Part shown: positions 1 to 8,387 of the stretch, one piece after another | How positions within the stretch are numbered: position 1 is the stretch's first letter | Layout: every line of letters begins with the position of its first letter | NCBI RefSeq assembly: GCF_002008315.2 | Contig: NZ_MVDG02000001.1 | Coordinates: 2,108,001-2,172,000, forward strand | Source of the DNA: Arthrobacter sp. KBS0703 | Lineage (GTDB): Bacteria; Actinomycetota; Actinomycetes; Actinomycetales; Micrococcaceae | Direction: 5' to 3' | DNA: 64,000 bases | Position numbers and translations under genes: made by a program | The notes under the pieces: model-generated | What the model saw: the letters and a program-made list of their open reading frames with translations, nothing else | Database searches by the model: none | Told to the model about the DNA's origin: nothing

Positions 1-264
1 GCTGCCGCGGAGAGGCTCTCCACTGCGCGGCCGCTGCTGCAGAAGAAGGCCGAGGAATTCAATCTTCCGTTGGAGAACCTGCTGACCCCGGACTTCCTGC
101 GGCGCATCGCCTGGCGCCCTCCGGCCGAAATCAGCGAGGCTGCCGTTGCCGCCGACCTCCGGGGCCTGGGCGCCCGGCCATGGCAGGTCGAACTGGTCAC
201 ACCCCTCATCACCGAAGCATTCCTCCACCCGCAGCCGCTGCCGCCGAAGGAAGCCAAGACCTAG
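1..264 (+). CDS. rnd: Ribonuclease D, C-terminal part (HRDC region)
   Basis: The frame is open from the first base and ends in TAG at 262-264, so the gene begins before the window. The 87 visible residues end with the pattern of the HRDC-type tail of actinobacterial RNase D: a helix with LLTPDFLRRIAW, then a helix containing LRGLGARPWQVELVTPLI. RNase D is a 3'-5' exonuclease that trims structured RNAs such as tRNA precursors. The catalytic DEDD exonuclease domain is outside the window, so the assignment rests on the tail and on context: an RNase D gene near dxs is conserved in actinobacteria (Rv2681/Rv2682c in M. tuberculosis). Confidence 0.7.
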   Translation, partial: AAAERLSTARPLLQKKAEEFNLPLENLLTPDFLRRIAWRPPAEISEAAVAADLRGLGARPWQVELVTPLITEAFLHPQPLPPKEAKT

Positions 265-294
265 GCGGCCGCGCCTGCGGCCGGGCTTCCTTTT
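265..294 (+). terminator. Probable terminator after RNase D
   Basis: GGCCGC (267-272) pairs with GCGGCC (277-282) around a 4-base loop. It is followed by a pyrimidine-rich stretch ending in TTTT at 291-294, directly after the RNase D stop codon. Confidence 0.5.
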
Positions 295-330
295 CGCCGT
301 GTCCGCCGCGCCGCAGGCTCCTTGCACCCA

Positions 331-350
331 ATGTTACTGGCGAGTAACAT
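331..350. promoter_or_regulatory. Perfect 20-bp palindrome, probable repressor operator of the beta-oxidation operon
   Basis: ATGTTACT (331-338) and AGTAACAT (343-350) are perfect inverted repeats with a 4-base spacer. They lie 75 bases before the thiolase start. The size and symmetry fit a dimeric, TetR-type regulator, a class that commonly controls fatty-acid degradation in actinobacteria. No regulator gene lies next to it, so the binding protein is unknown. Confidence 0.6.
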
Positions 351-424
351 AGGGCTCACTGTCGCCCGGATCCGCGCTGACCTCGGTCAGGATCCGGCAT
401 CAACGTCTCAATGAGGAGCAGCAC

Positions 425-1717
425 GTGAGCCAACACCGAAGCAGCGGAAATCAACGCACTGTCCGCGACGTCGTCTTCGTGGACGGCGTGCGCACGCCTT
501 TCGGCCGCGCCGGCGAGAAGGGCATCTACGCAGGAATGCGCGCTGATGACCTCGTGGTCAAGTGCATCCGCGAGCTAATGCGGCGCAACCCCGCCCTTCC
601 CGCCGAACGCGTCGACGAAGTGGCGGTCGCCGCAACCACGCAGACCGGGGACCAGGGCCTCACCATCGGCCGGACCGCCGCCCTGCTGGCCGGCCTGCCG
701 CGCACGGTGCCCGGCTTCGCCATCGACCGCATGTGCGCGGGCGCCATGACGGCCGTGACCACCACCGCCAGCGGCATCGGTTTCGGCGCCTATGACGTCG
801 TCATCGCCGGCGGCGTGGAACACATGGGGAACCATCCCATGGGCGCGGGCGCCGACCCCAACCCCCGCTTTGTGTCCGAACGCCTCGTGGACCCCGCCGC
901 GCTCAACATGGGCAACACTGCCGAAAACCTGCATGACCGTTTTCCGCGCATCACCAAGGACCGCACCGACGCATACGCGGTGGCGTCCCAGAACAAGCTG
1001 GCTGCCGCGTACAGCAACGGGGTGATCCAGCCGGACCTTGTCCCTGTGGCCACCATGAAGCCGGGCCAGGGCTGGACCGTCAACACCGTGGACGAGCCGC
1101 CGCGGCCGGGCACCTGTCTCTTATACACATCTAGATGGGTATAAGAGACAGCCGTTCCGGGCCCACGGCCGGGTGACGGCCGGCAACGCAGCAGGACTTA
1201 ACGACGGCGCCACCGCCGCGCTGCTGGCGTCCTCCGACGCCGCCGCTGAACTGGGCCTGCCCGTCAGGATGCGGCTGGTCAGCTACGCCTACGCCGGGGT
1301 GGAACCGGAGGTCATGGGATCGGGCCTGTGCCCTCAACCGAGAAAGCCCTGGCCAACGCCGGCCTGGACATCGGCGACATCGGCCTGTTCGAAATCAACG
1401 AGGCATTTGCAGTGCAGGTCCTGAGCTTCCTGGACCACTTCGGGATCGCCGACGACGACCCCCGGGTCAACCGCTACGGCGGCGCCATCGCGGTGGGCCA
1501 CCCCCTCGCATCGTCGGGCGTCCGGCTCATGAACCAGCTGGCCCGCCAGTTCCATGAGGATCACTCAGTGCGCTACGGCATCACGGCCATGTGCGTCGGC
1601 CTTGGCATGGGTGCCACGGTCATCTGGGAAAACCCGCATCACGCAAACTACAGCGGCGCCGACCGGTCAGACATCGCCGATTCCGCTTCCACCTCAACCG
1701 CAGGAGCCTCAGCATGA
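425..1717 (+). CDS. fadA: Acetyl-CoA C-acyltransferase (thiolase), broken by an adapter and a frameshift
   Basis: Thiolase performs the last step of beta-oxidation, cleaving 3-ketoacyl-CoA with CoA. It starts at GTG 425 behind GAGGAG. The N-terminal part reads cleanly to 1113, with the acyl-accepting cysteine at residue 104 in DRMCAGAM. The C-terminal part carries NEAFA, GGAIAVGHPLASSG (catalytic His) and MCVGLGMG (second catalytic Cys). Two defects split the frame. A 38-bp library adapter at 1114-1151 replaces roughly 11-13 residues, and one base is missing near 1318/1319, where VEPEVMG should run into GPVPSTEKAL. Restored, the protein would be about 430 residues, normal for the family. The stop overlaps the next start (ATGA), so the two genes are translationally coupled. 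I read it as an intact gene damaged by assembly. Confidence 0.9.
1114..1151. other. Nextera mate-pair junction adapter (artefact) inside thiolase
   Basis: Two inverted 19-bp Tn5 mosaic ends abut head to head: CTGTCTCTTATACACATCT, then its reverse complement with one mismatch (G for T at 1138). This is the circularisation junction of a Nextera mate-pair library, not genomic DNA. The reading frame on either side is thiolase but in different phases, and about a dozen residues are missing. Confidence 0.93.
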
Positions 1718-3870
1718 GCGCCGCAGATTTCCGCAAGCTTGCCGACCTTTTCCCGGATGAGACGGTCACCCATTCCTATGTGCAGGATATCGAGCTGCCG
1801 GCCGTGGGCGGCGACACCAGTCCGGGCGTCCTCGCCCTGATCACGCTCGACAACGGGCTGGACCACACCAAGCCCACCACGCTGGGACCCAACACCCTGG
1901 TGGAACTCGGGACCGTGCTCGAGGGCCTCAGGGAGCGGGCCGCCAATGGCGAGATTGTCGGCGTCGGAGTGACGGGCAAGCCGCATTACCTGGTGGCCGG
2001 CGCGGACCTGTCCGCGGTGAAGTCACTCAACAGCCGGGAGCACGGGCTGTGGATGGCGCAGCTGGGTCACGACGTCTATGCGACCCTGGCCAACCTTGGC
2101 GTTCCCAGCTTCGCCTTCATCAACGGAGTGGCCTTGGGCGGCGGGCTGGAGATCGCCCTGCAGTCCACATACCGCACCGTGTCGGCCGCCGCCGGGGCGC
2201 TGGCCCTTCCGGAGGCCTTCCTCGGCCTGGTTCCGGGCTGGGGCGGCGTCTATATCCTGCCCCGGCTCATCGGTCCGGAAAACGCCGTCCGGGTGATGAT
2301 CGAGAACCCGCTGAACAACAACCGCACCCTGTCAGGGCCCGAGGCCGCCAAGCTCGGCATCGCGGACGCGATCTTCGAACCGGCAGACTTCGTGGAGCAG
2401 TCGGTTGCCTGGGCCGCGGGAGTCATCGCCGGCATCATCACGCCGGAACGGCAGTCCGCCGTCGACCCGTCCAGCCCCGAAGTGGCCGGCCGCTGGGCCA
2501 GGGCCGTGGCGGCCGGCCGCGCGTTCGTGGAATCCAAGACGTCCAACGCCTCCCCCGCACCGGCCAAGGTGCTGGACATCATGGAGGCCAACCGGACCAT
2601 GGGCCAGGCGGAGTCCGCCGCGCTGGAATGCGAAACCCTGGCCGGGCTCATGCAGTCAGACGAGTTCCGTTCCACGGTCTATGCGTTCCTGGACCTCGTG
2701 CAGAAGAGGTCAAAGCGCCCCGCCGGTGCCCCGGACCGCAGACTCGCCCGGCCGGTCACCAAGGTGGGCGTGGTGGGCGCAGGGCTGATGGCCAGCCAGC
2801 TGTCCCTGCTGTTCGCCCGGCAGCTCAAGGTTCCGGTGGTCATGACGGACATTGACCAGGCCCGCGTGGACAAGGGCGTGGGTTACGTCCATGCTGAGGT
2901 GGACAAGCTGCTCGGCAAGGGGCGCATCAGCCAGGATGCGGCGAACCGGACGAAGGCCCTCGTGACGGGATCGGTCTCCAAGGAGCCTTTCGCGGATGCC
3001 GACTTCGTGATCGAAGCGGTGTTCGAGGAACTCAACGTCAAGAAGCAGGTTTTCGCGGAACTCGAGGCCATCGTCTCTCCCGACTGCGTCCTCGCGACCA
3101 ACACGTCCTCGCTGTCCGTGACAGCCATGGCCGACGGCCTGAGGAACCCGGAACGGCTGGTAGGTTTCCATTTCTTCAATCCGGTGGCCGTCATGCCGCT
3201 GCTGGAAATCGTGCGCGCGCCGAAGACGGACGATGCCGTGGTGGCCACGGCTTTCGAGCTGGCGAGGGGGCTGAAGAAGACCGCGGTCCTGGTCAGGGAT
3301 GCCCCGGCCTTCGTGGTCAATCGGATCCTCCTGAGGCTGATGGGCGAGGTCACCGCAGCGTTCGACGAGGGCACGCCGGCGGACGTCGCGGATAACGCCC
3401 TGCGGCCCATGGGTTTGCCGATGACTCCGTTCGACCTGGGCGCGATGGTGGGGCTGCCGGTGGCCCAGCACGTCCAGGAATCGCTGCATGCCGCGTTCGG
3501 CGACCGCTTCAGGGTTTCGCAGAACCTGCAGAAACTGATCGACAACGGCGTGCGGTCGCTGTGGTCGCCGGCCGCGGACGGCGGCAAGGAAATTCCGGAA
3601 TCGACGCTGGCGCTGATGTCGTTCGGAACGTCGCCGTCGACTGCGGACGAGGTCCTGCGCCGGACGCAGGACGCCCTGGCCGAGGAGATCGCCCTGATGC
3701 TCGACGAGGGCGTGGTGGCCGGGCCGGAGGACATCGACCTCTGCATGATTCTCGGGGCGGGCTGGCCGATGTTCCTCGGCGGCATCACCCCGTACCTGGA
3801 CCGGACGGGAGCATCCGAGCGCGTCACGGGCAAGAGGTTCCTCGACCCGGGCGTGGCATCCCGAGCATAG
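1714..3870 (+). CDS. fadB: Multifunctional enoyl-CoA hydratase / 3-hydroxyacyl-CoA dehydrogenase
   Basis: A 718-residue protein for the hydration and NAD-dependent oxidation steps of fatty-acid beta-oxidation, partnering the thiolase just upstream. Residues about 30-230 form a crotonase fold, with GVALGGGLEIAL and the glutamate-bearing PEAFLGLVPGWGG. A Rossmann domain begins near residue 350 (KVGVVGAGLMA), followed by the dehydrogenase signature GFHFFNPVAVMPLLEIV near residue 485 and a C-terminal dimerisation domain. Start ATG 1714 is chosen because it overlaps the thiolase stop by four bases (ATGA) and follows CAGGAG. An in-frame opening further upstream lies inside thiolase. The order hydratase-dehydrogenase fits FadB/FadJ-type proteins. 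Confidence 0.9.
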   Translation: MSAADFRKLADLFPDETVTHSYVQDIELPAVGGDTSPGVLALITLDNGLDHTKPTTLGPNTLVELGTVLEGLRERAANGEIVGVGVTGKPHYLVAGADLSAVKSLNSREHGLWMAQLGHDVYATLANLGVPSFAFINGVALGGGLEIALQSTYRTVSAAAGALALPEAFLGLVPGWGGVYILPRLIGPENAVRVMIENPLNNNRTLSGPEAAKLGIADAIFEPADFVEQSVAWAAGVIAGIITPERQSAVDPSSPEVAGRWARAVAAGRAFVESKTSNASPAPAKVLDIMEANRTMGQAESAALECETLAGLMQSDEFRSTVYAFLDLVQKRSKRPAGAPDRRLARPVTKVGVVGAGLMASQLSLLFARQLKVPVVMTDIDQARVDKGVGYVHAEVDKLLGKGRISQDAANRTKALVTGSVSKEPFADADFVIEAVFEELNVKKQVFAELEAIVSPDCVLATNTSSLSVTAMADGLRNPERLVGFHFFNPVAVMPLLEIVRAPKTDDAVVATAFELARGLKKTAVLVRDAPAFVVNRILLRLMGEVTAAFDEGTPADVADNALRPMGLPMTPFDLGAMVGLPVAQHVQESLHAAFGDRFRVSQNLQKLIDNGVRSLWSPAADGGKEIPESTLALMSFGTSPSTADEVLRRTQDALAEEIALMLDEGVVAGPEDIDLCMILGAGWPMFLGGITPYLDRTGASERVTGKRFLDPGVASRA

Positions 3871-3903
3871 ATTCTGCCGCCGCCGCACCGCCTGTGACAA
3901 TGC

Positions 3904-4973
3904 TTAGGCTGCCCGCGCATCTTTGAGGTGCGCGGGTTTGAGCGATTTGGCGTGATGCAGGAGTTGGCGTTTGCGCCGGCCGCTCGTGGGCAGTGCGGTG
4001 TCCTGCAGGGCAGCACTAGCCAACGCAGCTTCGGTGAGCCGTGTGTGGTCGTGGTGACGGATCGGTGCCTCGCAGTAGGGCGTGCGGCAGGTGTGGTCGC
4101 GGGCCCGGATGACGCGGCGCAGCCCGGCCGGGAAGAGCCTGGCACGGGAATCCATGGCCGTGAGTTCCCCGGTGCCCGGGGCGGTGTACAGCCGCCGCAG
4201 CCAGACATCCACAGTGGCGTTCCCCGTGGCGGCTTCCGCGCTGAGTGCGCCTTCCGCGATATGTGCGTCTTCCGCAGCGGCTGGCCGGCCCTCCCTTGCC
4301 GCGGCGTCCCGGACGGCTGCCCGGACCCAGGCGGCAGCGACGATGCCGTAGCCAGGGAGGCGGGCGGGTTCGGAGTCGCCCTGGAGGAGGGTGCGGTCGG
4401 TCATGACGAGCTGGATCTCGATGCCGGTGATCCCGCCCGGCGTGCCGGTGATCCGTTCGACGAGGTCATCGGCCATGATCTGCCCGCGGGAGCGGCCGTC
4501 TCCCGTCCCGGCGAGGGTGTCCGCGTGCCGGGTAAGGGCGGCGTGGACGGCGACGCCGGGTGACCGGGAGCAACGCGCCATTCGTTCAGTTCCCCGGCGC
4601 TCAGCGCAGCCAGGGTGCGGGGCATCTCCGTCACCAGGGCCCTGGCCAGGCCCAACAGCCGGGACCCGCGGGCCGGGGATTCACGCCGGGCCAGCGCGAT
4701 CTGCGCCCCCACGCCCTGGCCGCGTTCATCCGCCGGGACCCCCGCCGCGGCCTGCGCGCGGCGCTGGCCGACGTCGAACCCCACCGCGATCCGGGCCTGC
4801 AGCGCGGCCGCGGCGGACTTCAGATCCTCCAGATCCCGCACCTGATCAATCATCCCGGCACCGCCGCCGTGACAGGGGCGGATGCCGGCCAGGGACGCGA
4901 TCAGGTCCCGCACACTCGTGCCGGCTCCCGCCGCCACTTCTCGATCCTGTCCCGATTCCCCCACGCCTCCCAT
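3904..4973 (-). pseudogene. Decayed DUF222 / HNH-endonuclease-like gene (13E12 repeat family)
   Basis: Two minus-strand frames together resemble a DUF222 protein. The N-terminal part starts at ATG 4973 and includes the typical [20 protein letters not shown] and [13 protein letters not shown]. After about 4582 the frame changes and jumps to [35 protein letters not shown] and [21 protein letters not shown]. Compared with full-length relatives, a central segment of some tens of residues is missing. After RHHDH the remaining HNH residues are replaced by unrelated sequence ending at 3904. DUF222/HNH proteins are multicopy in actinobacteria and of uncertain function. Natural decay is likely, but collapse of a repeated family during assembly could also cause the internal deletion. 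Confidence 0.75.
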
Positions 4974-5205
4974 ACCTGAAGTCTGCCAGCGACCACTGAC
5001 AAAAAACGGCGGCCACGGAACTACAAATCCGAACCCTGAACCCTGAATCCCGATGGGGGAGCAATCGGGAGGCTGTGACCGAGCCAGTTCCTTCCCAACA
5101 GAAGGCCGGCGCACTCGGCCGAGCCAGTGGTCCGCCCGCGCGCCGATGAGGAAATGGCGCGGGGGCGGCGCTTCTGCGAGTCCAGGACCTGGCGTCGACC
5201 CGACG

Positions 5206-5996
5206 TCAGTCCGCGAAAGCCGCCCGGAAGGCGGCGAGCGCCGCATCACCCGCCGCCGGGCTTTGACCCCGGCAGCGCCGGCCTCCAGGCCGATGACACC
5301 GGAATAGCCGGCATCACTGAGGGCCGTTGCAACGGCACGGTAGTTGATCTCGCCGGTGCCCGGTTCGAACCGCCCGGGGACGTCGGCGACCTGGATCTCC
5401 CCGATCCAGGGCAGCGCGGACCTGACAAGTTCGATCAGGTTTCCCTCCCCTATCTGGGCGTGGTAGAGATCCAGCATCATCTTCACGTTCGGATGGTCCA
5501 CGGCGGACACCAAAGCCATCGTGTCCTTGGCCCGGGCCAGCGGTATACCCGGATGGTCGAGGATCGTGTTCAGGTTTTCGAGGGCAAACGTCAGCCCGTG
5601 TTTCTCCCCCAGCACGGCCAGCCGTTCCAGGGTGCGCAAGCCGGTCAGCCACATCTCGCCGGTGGACCGGTGAATCGGCCGGACCGCGAGGCCGCCTTCC
5701 CCGAGTTCGGCCGGATGCACCACCATCCGCTCCACGCCGAGTTCCAGCGCCGCGGGAATGAGCTTCTCCGCCGAGGCGAGCACTTCGTGAGCGCCGTCCG
5801 GGTCAATGAGGCTGCCGCCGAAGTAGCCACTCATGGAAGAGAACCGGGCTCCGGTGCCGGCCAGGGCCGGGATGTCCCGACCCCGGGTGTCCCAGAGCTC
5901 CACCTCGAAGCCCTGCCCGTGAATTTGCCGTACGCGTTCGATCAGGGGCAGCTCGCCGTAGACCATCTCGGCACAGACGGCCAGGCGGAAGCTCAT
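5206..5996 (-). CDS. TIM-barrel sugar isomerase (hydroxypyruvate isomerase-like), one apparent frameshift
   Basis: An AP-endonuclease-2/xylose-isomerase-like TIM barrel of about 263 residues. Segments typical of the Hyi family are visible: MSFRLAVCAEMVY at the start, LENLNTILDHPG, MMLDLYHAQIGEGNL and EIQVADVPGRFEPGTGEINY, whose acidic and histidine residues bind the metal. Near the end one G seems missing from a run (5267-5270 on the plus strand). Restoring it gives GDAALAAFRAAFAD and a stop at 5208-5206, the normal C-terminus, whereas as written the frame runs on into the DUF222 remnant. Its start overlaps the stop of the oxidoreductase upstream by four bases, so the two are coupled. The exact substrate is not determined by sequence. 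Confidence 0.82.
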
Positions 5997-7114
5997 GCGC
6001 CGTCCCCCACCGGATGGAGTCCGGGCTCAGCGGCCCGCAGTTCGGCGACCGAGGCAACATCGACCGGCAGCCCGGTTTCAGCAGAACGCAGGGCCGCAAG
6101 TGCAACCGCCAGGGCATTGCGGGCATCGGTTCCGCCCGGGCCCGGTGTGGCTGGGCCTTGCACGCCGTCGCGGCGTGCTTTCACGGCGTCGACGAAGTGG
6201 GCCAGCTCCGCCGTGTAGGCGTCATGGAATAGGTCCACATTCAGCCGCACCGTGTCGGCACCGATACCGGCGGCGGTGTAGCTCGTCGCACTGGTGGCCT
6301 GCGGTCCGCCGGCGGTCACCATGCCGGCGGATCCGAACACTTCACCGCGCACGTCGTAGCCGTAGAGGGCGTTGAAGTTCGCCTCCGCCACCGCGATGGC
6401 GCCGTTGCTGTAGGTCACGGTCACAACTGCCGTGTCCAGGAAGCCGCCGTCCTTGGCTTCCGGGGCCACGAGCGCGTCAGCGACCGCGTGGACGCGGACC
6501 GGAACGGCACCGGGATTCAGCCAGTTGAGGGTGTCAAAGTCGTGGATCAGGGTTTCCAGGAAAATCGTTCCCGGCGGTGTACGGTCCGGGTTTGCGATTC
6601 CGGCCGCACTGCCGGGATCCCGCGTCAGGGACCGGAGCAACTGCGGGACTCCCACGCTGCCGCCGTGGATGAGCTTGCGGGCCGCGGCGAAATCGGCCGC
6701 GTAGCGGCGGTTGAACCCGAACTGAACGGTGATCCCGGCGGATTCGGCTGCCTCCAGGGCTTCATCGAGTTCCTCAATTGTGCGTCCGCCGGGCTTTTCG
6801 CAGAACACGTCCTTCCCGGCCCGTGCGGCGGCCGCGATCAGGCCGGAGTGGAACCGCGCCGGGGCTGCGATGAGGACGGCGTCGATCTCCGGATCGCTGA
6901 TCACATCGGCGGGGTCGGCACTGATCTTGCCGACCCGGAGCCTGCCGGCCAGTGCCTCGACGGCGGGAAGGGAAGGATCCGCAATCGCGTCGAGGCGGGC
7001 GCCGGGTATGCGGTGCGCAACAGACTCGGCGTGGAAACTTCCGATCCAGCCTGCGCCGATCAGGGCGACGCGGACAGGCCGGTCTTCACTGACCGGATGC
7101 TGAAGGTAACTCAT
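5993..7114 (-). CDS. Gfo/Idh/MocA-family oxidoreductase (inositol 2-dehydrogenase-like)
   Basis: A 373-residue NAD(P)-dependent dehydrogenase. It has an N-terminal Rossmann fold (VRVALIGAGWIGSFHAESV), the family signature EKPGGRT with its catalytic-site lysine, and a C-terminal mixed sheet domain containing ETLIHDFDTLNWL. Members oxidise sugars or cyclitols such as myo-inositol. Start ATG 7114 is preceded by AGGAG; a longer opening to 7159 has no comparable site and would run into the operator. It leads the operon with the isomerase and is divergent from a LacI regulator, with twin operators in the shared promoter. A sugar, inositol or hydroxypyruvate-type catabolic step is inferred, not proven. 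Confidence 0.88.
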   Translation of the reverse strand: MSYLQHPVSEDRPVRVALIGAGWIGSFHAESVAHRIPGARLDAIADPSLPAVEALAGRLRVGKISADPADVISDPEIDAVLIAAPARFHSGLIAAAARAGKDVFCEKPGGRTIEELDEALEAAESAGITVQFGFNRRYAADFAAARKLIHGGSVGVPQLLRSLTRDPGSAAGIANPDRTPPGTIFLETLIHDFDTLNWLNPGAVPVRVHAVADALVAPEAKDGGFLDTAVVTVTYSNGAIAVAEANFNALYGYDVRGEVFGSAGMVTAGGPQATSATSYTAAGIGADTVRLNVDLFHDAYTAELAHFVDAVKARRDGVQGPATPGPGGTDARNALAVALAALRSAETGLPVDVASVAELRAAEPGLHPVGDGA

Positions 7115-7135
7115 GAATACTCCTGGGCTTGGGCT

Positions 7136-7150
7136 TCTAGATCGTTCTAG
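7136..7150. promoter_or_regulatory. LacI-type operator, copy 1
   Basis: TCTAGATCGTTCTAG contains the interrupted palindrome TAGA-TCGT-TCTA. The same 14 bases recur 47 bp away at 7183. It lies 22 bp upstream of the oxidoreductase start, where a repressor would block transcription. Confidence 0.65.
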
Positions 7151-7182
7151 TGACACCATGTTGGCATGGGATTCACTGCATG

Positions 7183-7200
7183 TCTAGATCGTTCTATAGA
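7183..7200. promoter_or_regulatory. LacI-type operator, copy 2
   Basis: TCTAGATCGTTCTATAGA repeats the 7136 site in the same orientation and is placed just before the regulator gene. Two sites in the divergent promoter suggest joint repression of the operon and autoregulation by the LacI protein. Confidence 0.65.
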
Positions 7201-7221
7201 CTGGAGCGGACGAGGAGGACC

Positions 7222-8226
7222 ATGCCGGAACAGCAGCGCCGCCCAACCCTGATGGACGTGGCCCATGCGGCCGGCGTCTCACGGGCCCTGGTTTCCATTG
7301 TGATGCGCGGCGCGCCCGGCGCCGCGGAATCCACCCGGCAAAAGGTCCTCGAAGCGGCACGGGACCTCGGCTACCGGCCAGACAGCCGCGCCCGCCTGCT
7401 CCGCAGCAGCAGCACCAAACTCCTTGGCCTGAGTTTCTTCAGCGCGCACGCCTTTCACGCCGAGATTGTGGATGCCGCCTACGCCGCCGCCACGTCGCGG
7501 GGGTATGAACTGGCCCTGAGTGCGGTGGCCAACGGCCGTCCGGAGACCCGGGCCATCGAATCGCTGCTCGATTTCGGCTCCGCAGCGCTCATCATGATTT
7601 CGCCGACCCTCAGTCACCAGGAGCTGGCAGGATATGCCGGCCAGGTGCCCGTCGTCAGCCTCCTGCGCGACGACGTCGGCGATACCGTGGACTCCGTCAG
7701 CAGCGACGACCACGCCGGCATACGCATGGCGGTGGACCACCTGACCGGCCTTGGTCACCACAGTATTGTTCATGTCGACGGCGGCACGGCGGTTTCCGCC
7801 GACCAGCGCAGGGCGGCGTTCCGCGCCGAAATGGACCGTCACGGGCTGGCGGCCAGGATCCTCGCCGGCGGACCCACCGAGGAAGACGGGCTGAGGGCCG
7901 CCCGGTCCCTGCGCGCGGACCTCCCGTCAGCCATCATCACCTTCAATGACAGGTGCGCCCTGGGCGTGATCGAAAGCCTCCGGGCGGACGGGCTGAAAGT
8001 GCCTGACGACGTGTCCGTGCTGGGCTACGACGACAGCCAGTTCGCCCGGCTCAGCTACCTGCAGTTGTCGTCCGTCAGCCAGGACGCGCCGTTGCTCGCT
8101 GCCGCAGCCGTTGACCGCGCCGTTGACCGGATAGAGGGAACCCAAGCGCCCGCCCATGTCGTCCGAACCCCGCACCTGGTGGTCCGCAGGACCACGGCAC
8201 CTCCCGGGCCCGCCGCGGGCCAGTAG
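7222..8226 (+). CDS. LacI-family transcriptional regulator
   Basis: A 334-residue regulator. The first 30 residues hold the LacI helix-turn-helix and hinge lead (TLMDVAHAAGVSRALVSIVM), followed by a periplasmic-binding-protein-like effector domain with GYRPDSRARLL, FNDRCALGVIESL and VLGYDDSQFARL. Start ATG 7222 follows GAGGAGGA; an upstream opening at 7150 would overlap the operator and lacks a ribosome site. It is divergent from the oxidoreductase/isomerase operon, with matching operators between, so it probably represses that operon until a sugar or cyclitol ligand binds. Confidence 0.92.
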   Translation: MPEQQRRPTLMDVAHAAGVSRALVSIVMRGAPGAAESTRQKVLEAARDLGYRPDSRARLLRSSSTKLLGLSFFSAHAFHAEIVDAAYAAATSRGYELALSAVANGRPETRAIESLLDFGSAALIMISPTLSHQELAGYAGQVPVVSLLRDDVGDTVDSVSSDDHAGIRMAVDHLTGLGHHSIVHVDGGTAVSADQRRAAFRAEMDRHGLAARILAGGPTEEDGLRAARSLRADLPSAIITFNDRCALGVIESLRADGLKVPDDVSVLGYDDSQFARLSYLQLSSVSQDAPLLAAAAVDRAVDRIEGTQAPAHVVRTPHLVVRRTTAPPGPAAGQ

Positions 8227-8387
8227 AGCCCCCGCAGCGGCTGCGGCCTATGACGCAGCTGGCCGGGAATCGATTGCCTCGTTCTTGAGGGGCGATCTTC
8301 GGGTATCTGCCAGGCTGGCGGACACGGAACAATTTTCACTACCCGAAATAGAGTTTGAGAACCGCGAGCGCTCGAGGCGGAGGGCCG

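Noticed and set aside
2710..3900. Long minus-strand open frame across the hydroxyacyl-CoA dehydrogenase gene
   Set aside because: Arg/His/Gly-rich shadow translation with no domain; the plus strand holds a full conserved enzyme.
4974..5205. Possible extra gene between the DUF222 remnant and the isomerase
   Set aside because: Only a read-through of the frameshifted isomerase; no independent start, ribosome site or motif. Short CCCTGAA direct repeats near 5033 are too small to interpret.
5127..6218. Plus-strand open frame across the isomerase and the end of the oxidoreductase
   Set aside because: It spans parts of two recognised minus-strand genes and has no family features.
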